From: Oceanobacillus salinisoli
Lineage (GTDB): Bacteria; Bacillota; Bacilli; Bacillales; Amphibacillaceae
Reading direction: 5' to 3'
DNA length: 64,000 nucleotides
NCBI RefSeq assembly: GCF_009733865.1
Contig: NZ_WOFB01000016.1
Location: forward strand, 1-64,000
A program made the position numbers and the translations under genes. This document shows positions 9,091-17,836 of the stretch, piece after piece. The notes below the pieces were generated by a model, which had not been told where the DNA came from, did no database searches, and saw nothing but the letters and a program-made list of their open reading frames with translations. How positions within the stretch are numbered: position 1 is the first letter of the stretch; the number at the start of each line of letters is the position of its first letter.

Positions 9091-10380
9091 TTAATCATTC
9101 AATAATTCGTTAATTTTGTCTTCTATTGACGTTAAACCTTCTTCTACGGATATACTTCCGCCAAGAATTTGGTCACGAAGATCTAACAATAATTGTTCTG
9201 CTTCTAATCCAGCATCTCCCGGGAAGGAAGCCCATGGAACAACCCCATCCATTTGCTCTACTGCTGCCGTCATCATTTCATTTTCTTCTAAATAGGTTTT
9301 CAGTCCGTTTTCTGCATCTGCCACATCGTTACGTGGAGGAACATATCCTGTACCCTTTGTCCACTCTGCCATCGACTCAATGCTATATAGATATCTCATA
9401 AATTCCCAAGCTGCTTTTTGTTCTTTTTCATTTGGAGCAGTAATGGTAAGCATCGCTCCTCCAGCTGGTAATTTCACATCTTTCCCTTCCCATGCTGGTG
9501 ATTTCACTGCTGCTACATCAAATTGGGCATTATCTTGAATGTTGGATCGTTGCGCTATCGTTGTATATGCCATTGCTACGCTTCCATCAATAAAGCTTTG
9601 GACACCTTGATCCCAGCCAATATGTAAAGCCGTTTCATCTTCTAAAACCATATCAGCTAATAATTCGTACGCCTCTATTCCCTCTTCAGAAGCAAATGTC
9701 GCTTTTCCATCCGTAATAAATTGGGCACCATTACTTTCTAACAAGGCCTGTGTTGCCCAGTTATCCGCAGGCTCTTGGAAATAGAAACCGTATTTACCAG
9801 TTTCCTCTTTAATGACTTTCGAAAATTCTTTTACTTCTTCCCATGTTTGTGGACCATTCTCATCCAGACCTGCTTCTCTTAAAATATCTCTATTAATATA
9901 TAAAACAGGGCTACTTAAGGAGTAAGGAATACCAACCTGTTCACCATCGGAATTCTTTGCTAAATCAAGGACATTTGGAAGAAATTTATCTTGTAAAAAC
10001 GTTTCATCCTCTGGAAAATGCTGTTCAATCACTGTTTGTGGAGAAACATAACTAAAGTTGTCTGAGAAATAATTTAAAAACGACCAACCAACTTGAACAA
10101 CTGCGGGTGCATTCCCTGCTGCTGCTTCTGCCTGCAGATTTTGCATCAATCCTTTATACATGTCAGGATTATATTTCGCCACAACCTCCACGGTTTCACT
10201 TTGTGCATTAAAATCTTCCACCAATTGTTTTACCGTTTGTCCTCCTTGTGTTTCCGCATTAACATGCCAATATTCTATCTTTGTTTTTCCATCCTCTGTT
10301 GTACCTGCTGCTTCTGAATTACATGCCACTAAGAAAAGCATAAGTGCAATAAAACAAATCGTTTGTAAAAATCGCTTCAT
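9091..10380 (-). CDS. family 1 extracellular solute-binding lipoprotein, UgpB-like
   Basis: 429 residues with a lipoprotein signal peptide: MKRFLQ, a hydrophobic core, then LVAC with the lipidated cysteine near residue 20. The mature part has the family 1 fold signature (IEYWHVNAETQGGQ, then PAVVQVGWSFL). It captures the substrate outside the membrane. AAAGGAGAGG is well placed before the ATG. UgpB/MalE-like; GlpP next door suggests a glycerol-phosphate-related ligand, while the nucleoside hydrolase suggests a nucleoside-type one. Neither is proven. Confidence 0.88.
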   Translation of the reverse strand: MKRFLQTICFIALMLFLVACNSEAAGTTEDGKTKIEYWHVNAETQGGQTVKQLVEDFNAQSETVEVVAKYNPDMYKGLMQNLQAEAAAGNAPAVVQVGWSFLNYFSDNFSYVSPQTVIEQHFPEDETFLQDKFLPNVLDLAKNSDGEQVGIPYSLSSPVLYINRDILREAGLDENGPQTWEEVKEFSKVIKEETGKYGFYFQEPADNWATQALLESNGAQFITDGKATFASEEGIEAYELLADMVLEDETALHIGWDQGVQSFIDGSVAMAYTTIAQRSNIQDNAQFDVAAVKSPAWEGKDVKLPAGGAMLTITAPNEKEQKAAWEFMRYLYSIESMAEWTKGTGYVPPRNDVADAENGLKTYLEENEMMTAAVEQMDGVVPWASFPGDAGLEAEQLLLDLRDQILGGSISVEEGLTSIEDKINELLND

Positions 10381-10406
10381 TATTTTCCTCTCCTTTGAAT
10401 ATTGAT

Positions 10407-11312
10407 TTAAGAAAAAATCCGATTTGAAATAAGTTCAAAAAATCGCTCTTTATCTACTTCCAATGCTACTTTGACTTTTCCATCTTCCTTTATTTCTCCG
10501 AGTGTGATTCCCTTATCGGTTTGTGGCTCATACAAGACGTCTATATGCATTCTCGTTGTTTCAATAAGACTTCGATCCAGCAATACAGCGATTGCCAGAG
10601 GATCACACAAGTAAGAATAATCCCGCATCTTATAATCCATAAAATCAAGCATCATCTTAGAAAGCTTTTTTACAATAGTAGAATCTCCGGATGCAAACTG
10701 TTCGACCAGTTGTTTGGAAATCATGAGCTGCCTTGTTACATCAAGTCCAATCATCGTAATAGGGGCACCACTCGAGAATACGACGGATGCTGCTTCGGGA
10801 TCACATGTTACATTATGCTCGGACGTCTCCACAGATAGACGGTAACTGCCAAGGCGTGTGACCCCACCCATAATCACAATTTCTTTTACATTTTCAATGA
10901 TTTTGGGTTCACGAATAATCGCTGCTGCAACATTGGTTAATGGACCAATTGGTACGAGCGTAATCTCTCCCGGATAGGTCATGATTGTTTCGATAATAAA
11001 ATCGACAGCATGCTTTTGCTTTTCTTCAAGAGGAGACTTGCTATCGCTCAGATTCCCTAACTGCTCTTCCAATCCCGTCCAATAGACCTTTCGTTTACGA
11101 AGCAGTGGACGTTCAATCCCTTGATAGATTGGAATGGTATGACTATGGCATAATTCTGAAATTGCCTGTGCAATCTTTCCTCGAATTTCAGTGTCCCCGT
11201 AAACCGTTGTAACCCCCAGCAAATCTATCTCGGGAGATTTAATGGCTAACACATAAGCTATCACGTCATCCGGATTCGTTCCAATATCCGTATCCAAAAT
11301 AACTTTCGACAT
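10407..11312 (-). CDS. inosine-uridine-preferring nucleoside hydrolase family enzyme
   Basis: 301 residues from the ATG at 11312; an upstream TTG at 11333 would add seven residues and looks less likely. The calcium-binding motif DTDIGTNPDD is at residues 7-16. The loop IPIYQGIERPLLR, TLVPIGPLTN (about 121-130) and VTCDPEAASVVFS further on are classical. The family cleaves the N-glycosidic bond of ribonucleosides, releasing base and ribose. It is first in the importer operon behind a leader terminator hairpin, an uncommon companion for a Ugp-like system. Confidence 0.88.
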   Translation of the reverse strand: MSKVILDTDIGTNPDDVIAYVLAIKSPEIDLLGVTTVYGDTEIRGKIAQAISELCHSHTIPIYQGIERPLLRKRKVYWTGLEEQLGNLSDSKSPLEEKQKHAVDFIIETIMTYPGEITLVPIGPLTNVAAAIIREPKIIENVKEIVIMGGVTRLGSYRLSVETSEHNVTCDPEAASVVFSSGAPITMIGLDVTRQLMISKQLVEQFASGDSTIVKKLSKMMLDFMDYKMRDYSYLCDPLAIAVLLDRSLIETTRMHIDVLYEPQTDKGITLGEIKEDGKVKVALEVDKERFFELISNRIFS

Positions 11313-11381
11313 TCCCCGAGCTCTCCCTTCCAAAGACTCTTTTCAAGTTAGCTGTATCACCTCCAAGGTACGGGAAAATAA

Positions 11382-11437
11382 AGAGACCAAAAATAGACAG
11401 TATACACATAGGTATATACTATTTATTTTTGGTCTCT
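11382..11437 (-). terminator. leader terminator hairpin, candidate GlpP antitermination site
   Basis: AGAGACCAAAAATA (11382-11395) and its exact complement (11424-11437) form a 14-bp stem, with a further inner 6-bp stem. On the minus strand it is followed by TTATTTT. It lies between a TATAAT-type -10 box (11475-11480, minus) and the nucleoside hydrolase start, so it is in the mRNA leader. The glpP gene is immediately upstream. In B. subtilis GlpP with glycerol 3-phosphate lets polymerase pass such a hairpin in the glpD leader. Control here is inferred from position. Confidence 0.65.
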
Positions 11438-11524
11438 CAAACCGCACCATTTTTCTATTCACTTTTCAATTATGATTATACCTTTTAATTGTTAATAACC
11501 TATAAAGTCCATGTAAATTTTTCT

Positions 11525-12130
11525 TTAAATAAGTCGATTGATGTCGTTTTTCCACATCTCTGAGTTTGATGTGGACACAGCGATAGCACCATTTTCTATT
11601 GCATTTTTTGCATGTTCTGCAGAAGACAATAGCCCACCAGTAATAATCGGAACATGGGATACTTTTGAAAGTTTGTTAATAAATTCGGGGACTCTACTGG
11701 GCATAATCTCAATTATATCCGCTGGGTTTTGGTCAATATCCTTTTCCAGGTTGATATACATATCTGTATCAACCATAAAGACACGCTGAATGACAAAAAT
11801 ACCTTTTGCCTTTGCTTTTTTTATAATCCCACTCTTTGTAGTAACGATTGCGGCGGGTTTAATGTGCTTTTTCACAAAATCCATTCCGTTTTTATCCATT
11901 TGCAGCCCACCAATACGCTCTACATGTAAAATCACCGGGAGACCATGAGATTGAATAAAGTCAACATATTTTTTGACATTTAAAATCGTTCCTGTCATTA
12001 ACAATACAGCACTGATATGTTCCTTATACTTAATGGCCCTTTCTAAATTTTTCGGGTCTTTTACAGCCGCAACCATTTTATGCTTATGTAATCTTTCTAC
12101 TAATACATCGCTGAAATTATCCTTTTCCAT
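11525..12130 (-). CDS. glpP: glycerol-3-phosphate responsive antiterminator
   Basis: 201 residues, full length for GlpP. Recognisable blocks are MVAAVKDPKNLERA, VLLMTGTILNVKKYV, LPVILHVERIGGL, PAAIVTTKSGIIKKAK, DIIEIMPSRVPEFI and PIITGGLLSS followed by AIAVSTSN; the fold is a TIM-like barrel that binds glycerol 3-phosphate and mRNA. AGGAGG precedes the ATG. Normally GlpP governs glpFK/glpD, but neither is present here; the next operon downstream has a leader hairpin and is the obvious target. Confidence 0.92.
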   Translation of the reverse strand: MEKDNFSDVLVERLHKHKMVAAVKDPKNLERAIKYKEHISAVLLMTGTILNVKKYVDFIQSHGLPVILHVERIGGLQMDKNGMDFVKKHIKPAAIVTTKSGIIKKAKAKGIFVIQRVFMVDTDMYINLEKDIDQNPADIIEIMPSRVPEFINKLSKVSHVPIITGGLLSSAEHAKNAIENGAIAVSTSNSEMWKNDINRLI

Positions 12131-12234
12131 TGTTTAACCTCCTATAGGACACTGTGACAAATAACTTATCAAGTGATATTTGTAGTAAGTTTAGGACTCG
12201 TTCACCTTTCACTTTAGCCCACTATCATTTAATT

Positions 12235-12825
12235 TTAATTTTTAATATAAAAAACCTCTGTCGAAGTGAGCATAAGATTGACAATTTGCTTAGACATATA
12301 CTCGGGCGAATCTGGGAAATCTTCTTCAATCCACCGAATAATGACTGCTGCTATTCCATGTGCACGATATATATAAAACCATTTAGTACTTAATGATGTC
12401 CCCTCTTTTAGTTCATACTCGTATTCCTCAATAAACATTCGTTCAATAGCCTTTGCCAATTGATAACGAAAATCCACACGAATATGATGGCTTAGCAATA
12501 GTTTATAAAGGTCTTCATTTTCTTGAAAATAGGTAAACAATGTTATATCTTCTGTATTTATATCCCTCATATTAACCTTTTTTATCGATTTATAAGGATG
12601 TCGAATTTGGGTAATCATATCCTGTAATACATCGTGAATAACCTCATCCAGTAAATGTTCCTTTGTTTCGAAATTGGCATAAAAAGTTCCTCGGTTATAG
12701 TCTGCTTCACGTACGATTTCTGAGATTGTAATCTGATCAAACGGCTTCTGATAAAGCAATTGTAAAAAGGTCTCTTTTATATCTGTTTTTGAGCGTTTAA
12801 TACGTTTATCTAACATCCCTGTCAT
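12235..12825 (-). CDS. TetR/AcrR-family transcriptional regulator
   Basis: 196 residues. The N-terminal helix-turn-helix (about 8-55: KTDIKETFLQLL, then ITISEIVREADYNRGTFYANF) is clear, followed by a helical sensing domain. GGAGGTG is 9 bases ahead of the ATG. It diverges from the SDR gene at 12998, and palindromes overlap the SDR promoter, so it most likely represses that gene and itself. It lies upstream of glpP in the same direction with a 104-bp gap. Confidence 0.85.
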   Translation of the reverse strand: MTGMLDKRIKRSKTDIKETFLQLLYQKPFDQITISEIVREADYNRGTFYANFETKEHLLDEVIHDVLQDMITQIRHPYKSIKKVNMRDINTEDITLFTYFQENEDLYKLLLSHHIRVDFRYQLAKAIERMFIEEYEYELKEGTSLSTKWFYIYRAHGIAAVIIRWIEEDFPDSPEYMSKQIVNLMLTSTEVFYIKN

Positions 12826-12893
12826 TGTTGTTCACCTCCACTCTAGTATGTCTGAACGATTTGGCATCTGCAATTTTTTACTATACAAAATTC

Positions 12894-12971
12894 ACTGTTT
12901 TATACAGTAATGAACATTTCATTTTTTTTGCTGATTGAATAAAAAATTGGGAAATACTATATTTACAGTAT
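12894..12971 (+). promoter_or_regulatory. SDR promoter with candidate TetR operators
   Basis: TTGAAT (12935-12940), 17 bases and TATATT (12958-12963) form a good sigma-A promoter for the SDR gene. A palindrome ACTGT-TTTAT-ACAGT lies at 12894-12908. A second one, ATACT and AGTAT (12954-12971), covers the -10 box and shares the ACAGTA text, consistent with repression by the divergent TetR protein. Confidence 0.55.
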
Positions 12972-12997
12972 AAAAATAATTAGTTGGAGGTATGTAT

Positions 12998-13768
12998 ATG
13001 ACATTTCCAGTTTTAGAAGATAAGGTTGCCATTGTTACTGGTGCTGCAATGGGCATGGGGAAAGAAACTGCAAAACTATTTGCAGAAGCAAAAGCAAAAG
13101 TGGTTATCGCCGACTTTAATGAAGAAAATGGTCGTGCTGTCGTAGAAGAAATAAAAGCAGATGGCGGGGAAGCTTCTTTTGTTAAGGTCGACATTTCAAA
13201 TTCCAATCAAGTACAGGCAATGGTACAATTTGCCGTAGACACTTATGGAAAACTTGATGTATCTGTCAATAACGCTGCATTAACTCCAGATGACAGACCT
13301 GCTGCCGAATTTGATGAAGATTATTGGAACCGTTTAATCTCTGTTGATTTAACTGGTACAGCACTTTGCATGAAATATGAATTACAACAAATGTTAAAAC
13401 AAGGTCATGGTGGCTCTATTATTAACATTTCTTCTGTTAGTGGTTTCCGTCCACAGCCAAATAATATTGCATATGTAGCAGCAAAACATGGAGTGGTTGG
13501 CATGACAAAAGTAGCTGCTTTGGAAAATGGCCCACATAATATTCGTGTAAATACAGTTGCTCCCGGCGCAATAGATACTCCGATGCTCCGTGGCGCATTA
13601 GAACAATTTGGCTTAAAAGAAGAGGAGTATGCTCCACAGTTAAGTTTACTAAATCGTTTTGGCAAACCAAGAGAAATCGCAGAAGCCAGTCTCTGGTTAG
13701 CATCTGACGCATCATCGTATGTAACCGGCACAACGATTCACGCAGATGCTGGTTATACTTCGAGATAA
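12998..13768 (+). CDS. short-chain dehydrogenase/reductase
   Basis: 256 residues, a classical SDR. The cofactor loop TGAAMGMGKE (about 14-23), acidic residue after the second strand (IADF, favouring NAD), NNAA, the catalytic Ser in NISSVSG, the Tyr-x-x-x-Lys motif YVAAKH and the PG after the active site are all present. The start at 12998 is preferred because GGAGG is 7 bases upstream; the ATG at 12992 is too close. Likely oxidises an alcohol or sugar alcohol. The adjacent TetR gene is the probable repressor. Confidence 0.88.
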   Translation: MTFPVLEDKVAIVTGAAMGMGKETAKLFAEAKAKVVIADFNEENGRAVVEEIKADGGEASFVKVDISNSNQVQAMVQFAVDTYGKLDVSVNNAALTPDDRPAAEFDEDYWNRLISVDLTGTALCMKYELQQMLKQGHGGSIINISSVSGFRPQPNNIAYVAAKHGVVGMTKVAALENGPHNIRVNTVAPGAIDTPMLRGALEQFGLKEEEYAPQLSLLNRFGKPREIAEASLWLASDASSYVTGTTIHADAGYTSR

Positions 13769-13777
13769 GAAAGACCA

Positions 13778-13817
13778 AGGGGACAGGCTATATTAAGACT
13801 TGTCCCCTAAGTTTTTT
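13778..13817 (+). terminator. terminator of the SDR gene
   Basis: GGGGACA and TGTCCCC form the stem around a 16-base loop, followed by a TTTTTT run at 13812-13817. Confidence 0.75.
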
Positions 13818-13824
13818 AAAATTC

Positions 13825-13936
13825 CTACTGCAAGAGTATACCCACCATTAACGTGTTGCCTGTCATAAATGAAGAATCGTCACTTCCCATGAATAAAACA
13901 GTTTTTGCCATTTCTTCAGGATCCTGACCCCAAATC
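13825..13936 (-). pseudogene. C-terminal remnant of an SDR gene
   Basis: The minus-strand frame reads WGQDPEEMAKTVLFMGSDDS followed by SFMTGNTLMVGILLQ and a stop. This matches the end of SDR proteins (PEEIA...LFLASDDSSFVTG), but nothing upstream continues it. It is a short decayed fragment, not a gene, and is not derived by simple duplication of the neighbouring SDR because the wording differs. Confidence 0.6.
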
Positions 13937-13940
13937 CACC

Positions 13941-13980
13941 AAAAAGACGGTTCCTCTACTCCAAATAAAGTAAAAGAACC
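13941..13980 (-). terminator. terminator of the large secreted phosphoesterase gene
   Basis: On the minus strand GGTTCTTTTACT pairs (two G-U pairs) with AGTAGAGGAACC, followed by GTCTTTTT. It lies 26 bp beyond the stop codon at 14006. Confidence 0.65.
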
Positions 13981-14005
13981 GCCCAAGTATTTCCCTGTCT
14001 ACATC

Positions 14006-17000
14006 CTACTCAATCACAACATCCACTTCAGCTTTCACATCATTTGCGATGACTTCTAATGAAATCACGCCTCTGTTCAGTGCAGTAAGCTCTCCTGTTT
14101 CCGGGTTAAATACAGCATCATGCTTATTCGATTTCTTTTCACGTTCTAATGCATCTCCAGAGCCGACAAATACATTATCACTGCCTTCCCAGATTACAGT
14201 TGCTGGATAGCGGAGTGGGAAATTCAGATTCCCCGCTTGATGACCAGTCGCAGAAATAATTATCGTATCGCCTGCTGCTACGGTTTCCGGTGAATCTATC
14301 GAGATGGATTCAAGAATTGGTCGAACTTCTGCTTGAATCCATTCACTACCGCTAGTATTGCTTTGTGTAGAAGCCTTTTCCGGGCCAAATGCCTGGTCCG
14401 GAATTGGTGTTGGATCGATTCCGAACATTGTCCAAGCATAAAATCCACCATTATTTGCTGTACCGTATGGTGGTTTTCCTGCAGACCCAACCACCATATA
14501 TGGAACCCCTTCGACTCGTTCCAGATTTACGGTATGTGCATGGCTGCTAATGTACATCGCACCTTTGCCATTGGACTTCTCACGGAAATCGGTCAGCCAA
14601 GTTTCCAATAACTCCGCCTCTTTTCGATCTGCCAGTTGACTATTGTTCGTTGGTAATGGATCACGTGTAGGATGATGCCCAACCACTACTACATTGTTGA
14701 TGGACGAATCTTTTTCAGCATCCACTAGCGCCTCTTTTAACTCAATCAGCTGATCGAAATCACTCGTACGAAAACTTCCTGTTGCTGAATCCAGTAATAC
14801 AAATCGTGTTCCTTTGTGATCGAAGGTGTAACGATTTTCTCCAAAAGCATCTAGAAAATTATCCAATGTTCCAGGGCCAGCAATTTCATGATTACCGGGA
14901 GTATAATAGATTGGGATAGAATCTCCTACCTCTTCCTCCAGCAGTTGTTTTGCAAGGGCAAAGTCTTCCTCCCATGCTGTATCCACAAGGTCTCCATTGA
15001 TAACAAGAAATTCCGGATCCTGTGCGACAATCTGACGTAATGCCTCCCGGGCCATCTCAACTTGCTGACTGTTTGGCGAGGCAGCAACAAATTGGGTATC
15101 CGATAAAACAGCAAATTTCCAGCTTTCCTCTTTAATGGTATCATTTTGAACAATCAAAGGATCTGGGGTGGACACCTGCTGTTCTCCTATGTCCACACTT
15201 GGCGGCACCTCAACCGTTAAATTATCATATACTAATTCTCCCGTGTATTGGTCATCTTTGCTCGTTTCAATTGCACCAATCGTCCGTAATTCCAATGGAT
15301 ACTGCACTCCATTTGGAATTTCCATTTCTATTTCTTCCCATCCTGTCCAAGTGACATATGGCCCGTAAAGGTAATAATACGATCCTGCAGCATCACGTAA
15401 TGTAAAGGACATCCATTCCCCTTTACCAGATCCTTTGACAGATAATCCAATTTTCTTCGGTTCTCCAGGAAGGGTCAAGCTAGAAACAGGATGTGCATTT
15501 GCCGTACGTGTACCGGTAGATTGCGTAAAATCAAAAGCAACATGTAAGCCATTTCCTTCCAGCCCTTCTGCTGTTCCTAAACTTCCAGACCCACGGGCAG
15601 AAGAGAATCTCCATTCACCTGCATCCTCAAAATCAGAAATCACTACTTTTTCCAGTCCAATCGTTACCGGAAGCTGCACCGTCTTATCCATGACTGTGAT
15701 GGATATCACGGTCGATTTCCCATCTTGTTCTGGTACGACCGAAAACGTTCCATCCGAATTCGTGTCAACATCAATGACGGAATCATCATATTCCAATTCC
15801 ATATCTCTGGCTTCGATAGGGGCAGAAAAGCCTTCTTTGTCATATCCGAAAACAGTAAAGCTTCCATTTTTGCCCATTTCCAGACCGAGGTAAGAATGGG
15901 ATGTTTCGATGCGGTCCAACTCACCAAGTACCGTAATTTCCTTTGTTCCTTTGGAGGATTGGATTTGTGCCTGTGCAACGGCAGAACCTGATTTTTTCGC
16001 ATAAAAAACGCCTTTTTCGTCAAAATTCCCTACATCTGCAGGAAGCGCCTCCCATTTGATTCCCTCCACCTCTACAGGTGCATAGTTTTCATCATGACCA
16101 AGTCCGGCAAAACTTCTGCTTAATCCCGGGAAGACACGTTCACTATTTTGGGCCGCAACAACGGTATCTACCGCAAAGCTTTCCAATTCCCCGCTGCCTG
16201 ATTCAGCAAAAACACCTATCCCATTTGGAACATAACGTTCACTTCCATCTGACGGAGCATTGACCACTTCGGCATCTGCTTCCCCAGGCATGCGCGCTAC
16301 CATGGTAGAAGAGCCCCCGCCATCAATATTTAATGCCTGATATGCACCATATTCCTTCATTAACTCGGCCATTTCTTTATATGTCATTCCACGGCTGTCC
16401 AATTGCCGACCATCCACTACAGCGAGAATCATCGTTTCTCCATCCTCTGAAAATCCAACCGCCGACCTTGGGGCAGTAGTACTATCATCAATATTAGCAG
16501 GAACTTGCCCCTTATCCACTAAAATGACATTTCCGCCAATAGCGAAATCCATGAGGGTATCCCCCTCGATTTTCGGTGCATAGGATACACGTACTTTATC
16601 ACCAATGAAGAGCGTTTTTAATGTTTCCGCACCCTGTTCACGGCCAACAAGAACGATGGTATCTTTTCCCATTACACCTTTGCCAGCCTTGTCTGAAACA
16701 GCAGCAACTTTACCATCACGAATCGTCACTTCATAAACAGGACTGCCATCATTTGCTCGCTGCGCTTCTCCCCATACCGATGTATAAAGCCCAATACCGT
16801 TACTTGGGATACTTGATTGGTTCAAAGCAGCTAGCGAAAATTCACCACTTGGAAGCTGAATCGTTCCTTCCAGCAAAATGTTGGTTATCACACCAATACC
16901 ATCTTCATCTACACCGGCTGTTAAAGTATGCGATCCCTGTGGCCCCTTTAAAATATTCCCACCCTGAATCATGGACCCAGACGGAGCTTTCGTATTATTA

Positions 17001-17392
17001 ATATCAAAAAAGTCCCCATTTACCCCAGCAACTGCTCCAGCTTCCTTCGCCATTTCAGACACGGGTTTGGAATCGGTGATAACCCCAGGATATAGCAAAT
17101 CTGCGGATACTGCTTCATTCGACAAATCAATGGTCATAACTTCCCCATTCAACCATCCGCGCGCATCAAACCGTTCAAATTGTGTCAGTTCTATCCCTGG
17201 ACCAATTGTCGTCGTCTCTTCATTCGATAAAAGCGTTTTACCAGATGGCCCTACCGTAATAATTGGTTCTGTCTTTTGCGATGATGCAGCACGCACATCT
17301 GATATAGGATTCGTTTCTGCATGTACTGCAGGCGTAACACATGAAGCAGCAAGAAGTACAGCTAATATCCCACTCGTCCATTTTTTATTCAA
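14006..17392 (-). CDS. secreted phosphodiester glycosidase plus metallophosphoesterase, YvnB-like
   Basis: 1128 residues. A Sec signal peptide (1-25, ending AVHA) is followed by a NAGPA-type phosphodiester glycosidase domain (about 60-395) with GVNGDFFD and NIDGGGSSTM. A beta-rich linker (about 395-740) follows, then a calcineurin-like phosphoesterase domain (about 755-1040) with LSDTQ, NGDLVD, GNHE, GHH and SHAHT metal motifs, then a bacterial Ig-like C-terminus. It probably hydrolyses extracellular phosphodiesters, perhaps wall teichoic-acid or capped-sugar material, to release phosphate. It stands alone with its own terminator. The first metal motif is DTQ rather than DxH. Confidence 0.85.
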   Translation of the reverse strand: MNKKWTSGILAVLLAASCVTPAVHAETNPISDVRAASSQKTEPIITVGPSGKTLLSNEETTTIGPGIELTQFERFDARGWLNGEVMTIDLSNEAVSADLLYPGVITDSKPVSEMAKEAGAVAGVNGDFFDINNTKAPSGSMIQGGNILKGPQGSHTLTAGVDEDGIGVITNILLEGTIQLPSGEFSLAALNQSSIPSNGIGLYTSVWGEAQRANDGSPVYEVTIRDGKVAAVSDKAGKGVMGKDTIVLVGREQGAETLKTLFIGDKVRVSYAPKIEGDTLMDFAIGGNVILVDKGQVPANIDDSTTAPRSAVGFSEDGETMILAVVDGRQLDSRGMTYKEMAELMKEYGAYQALNIDGGGSSTMVARMPGEADAEVVNAPSDGSERYVPNGIGVFAESGSGELESFAVDTVVAAQNSERVFPGLSRSFAGLGHDENYAPVEVEGIKWEALPADVGNFDEKGVFYAKKSGSAVAQAQIQSSKGTKEITVLGELDRIETSHSYLGLEMGKNGSFTVFGYDKEGFSAPIEARDMELEYDDSVIDVDTNSDGTFSVVPEQDGKSTVISITVMDKTVQLPVTIGLEKVVISDFEDAGEWRFSSARGSGSLGTAEGLEGNGLHVAFDFTQSTGTRTANAHPVSSLTLPGEPKKIGLSVKGSGKGEWMSFTLRDAAGSYYYLYGPYVTWTGWEEIEMEIPNGVQYPLELRTIGAIETSKDDQYTGELVYDNLTVEVPPSVDIGEQQVSTPDPLIVQNDTIKEESWKFAVLSDTQFVAASPNSQQVEMAREALRQIVAQDPEFLVINGDLVDTAWEEDFALAKQLLEEEVGDSIPIYYTPGNHEIAGPGTLDNFLDAFGENRYTFDHKGTRFVLLDSATGSFRTSDFDQLIELKEALVDAEKDSSINNVVVVGHHPTRDPLPTNNSQLADRKEAELLETWLTDFREKSNGKGAMYISSHAHTVNLERVEGVPYMVVGSAGKPPYGTANNGGFYAWTMFGIDPTPIPDQAFGPEKASTQSNTSGSEWIQAEVRPILESISIDSPETVAAGDTIIISATGHQAGNLNFPLRYPATVIWEGSDNVFVGSGDALEREKKSNKHDAVFNPETGELTALNRGVISLEVIANDVKAEVDVVIE

Positions 17393-17592
17393 CCTAATAT
17401 CCCTCCAATAATTTAAAATTTTCTTGGAAGTATATCATGATGGAAACCACAATCCTCCTTTCTATATCTCTCTATCTTTTATACTAGCAAAGGTCTATTA
17501 AACACTTATTAGATTCCTGTAAAAATTTATAGGATAAAAGACTGATAAAAGTTTACCTGAACCATGGCCAAGAATTTTTTAAAAAACGCTTG

Positions 17593-17635
17593 AGGTGCCT
17601 GTCACTTCCCGAAAATTGTAATTTTTTGTCGAATT
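17593..17635 (+). repeat. dispersed GGTGCCTG repeat, copy 1
   Basis: GGTGCCTGTCACTTCCCG followed by an AT-rich tail ending TTTTGTCGAATT. Closely similar copies lie at 22113, 33065 and, inverted, 34645. A shortened GGTGCCTGTCTC lies near 17701. The surrounding 17393-17764 has no supported gene. Confidence 0.7.
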
Positions 17636-17764
17636 AATTTAGGGGTGGGCCAGAGGGATGGGTTCAACCGTCCAATCAGCTATCTTTGTAATGAATCGAG
17701 GTGCCTGTCTCTAAGTCCTTCCTGTAGCTACCTGAATTTTTATTTACAAAAATAAACAGAACAC

Positions 17765-17793
17765 TTGTTTGCTATGAATTAATCTGATATACT
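17765..17793 (+). promoter_or_regulatory. sigma-A promoter of the Rpn-family gene
   Basis: TTGTTT, a 17-base spacer and TATACT lie 44 bp before the gene start. No operator is evident. Confidence 0.55.
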
Positions 17794-17836
17794 TATTTTA
17801 GAAATACATCTCGGTTCCTCCTCATATAAAAAAGGG

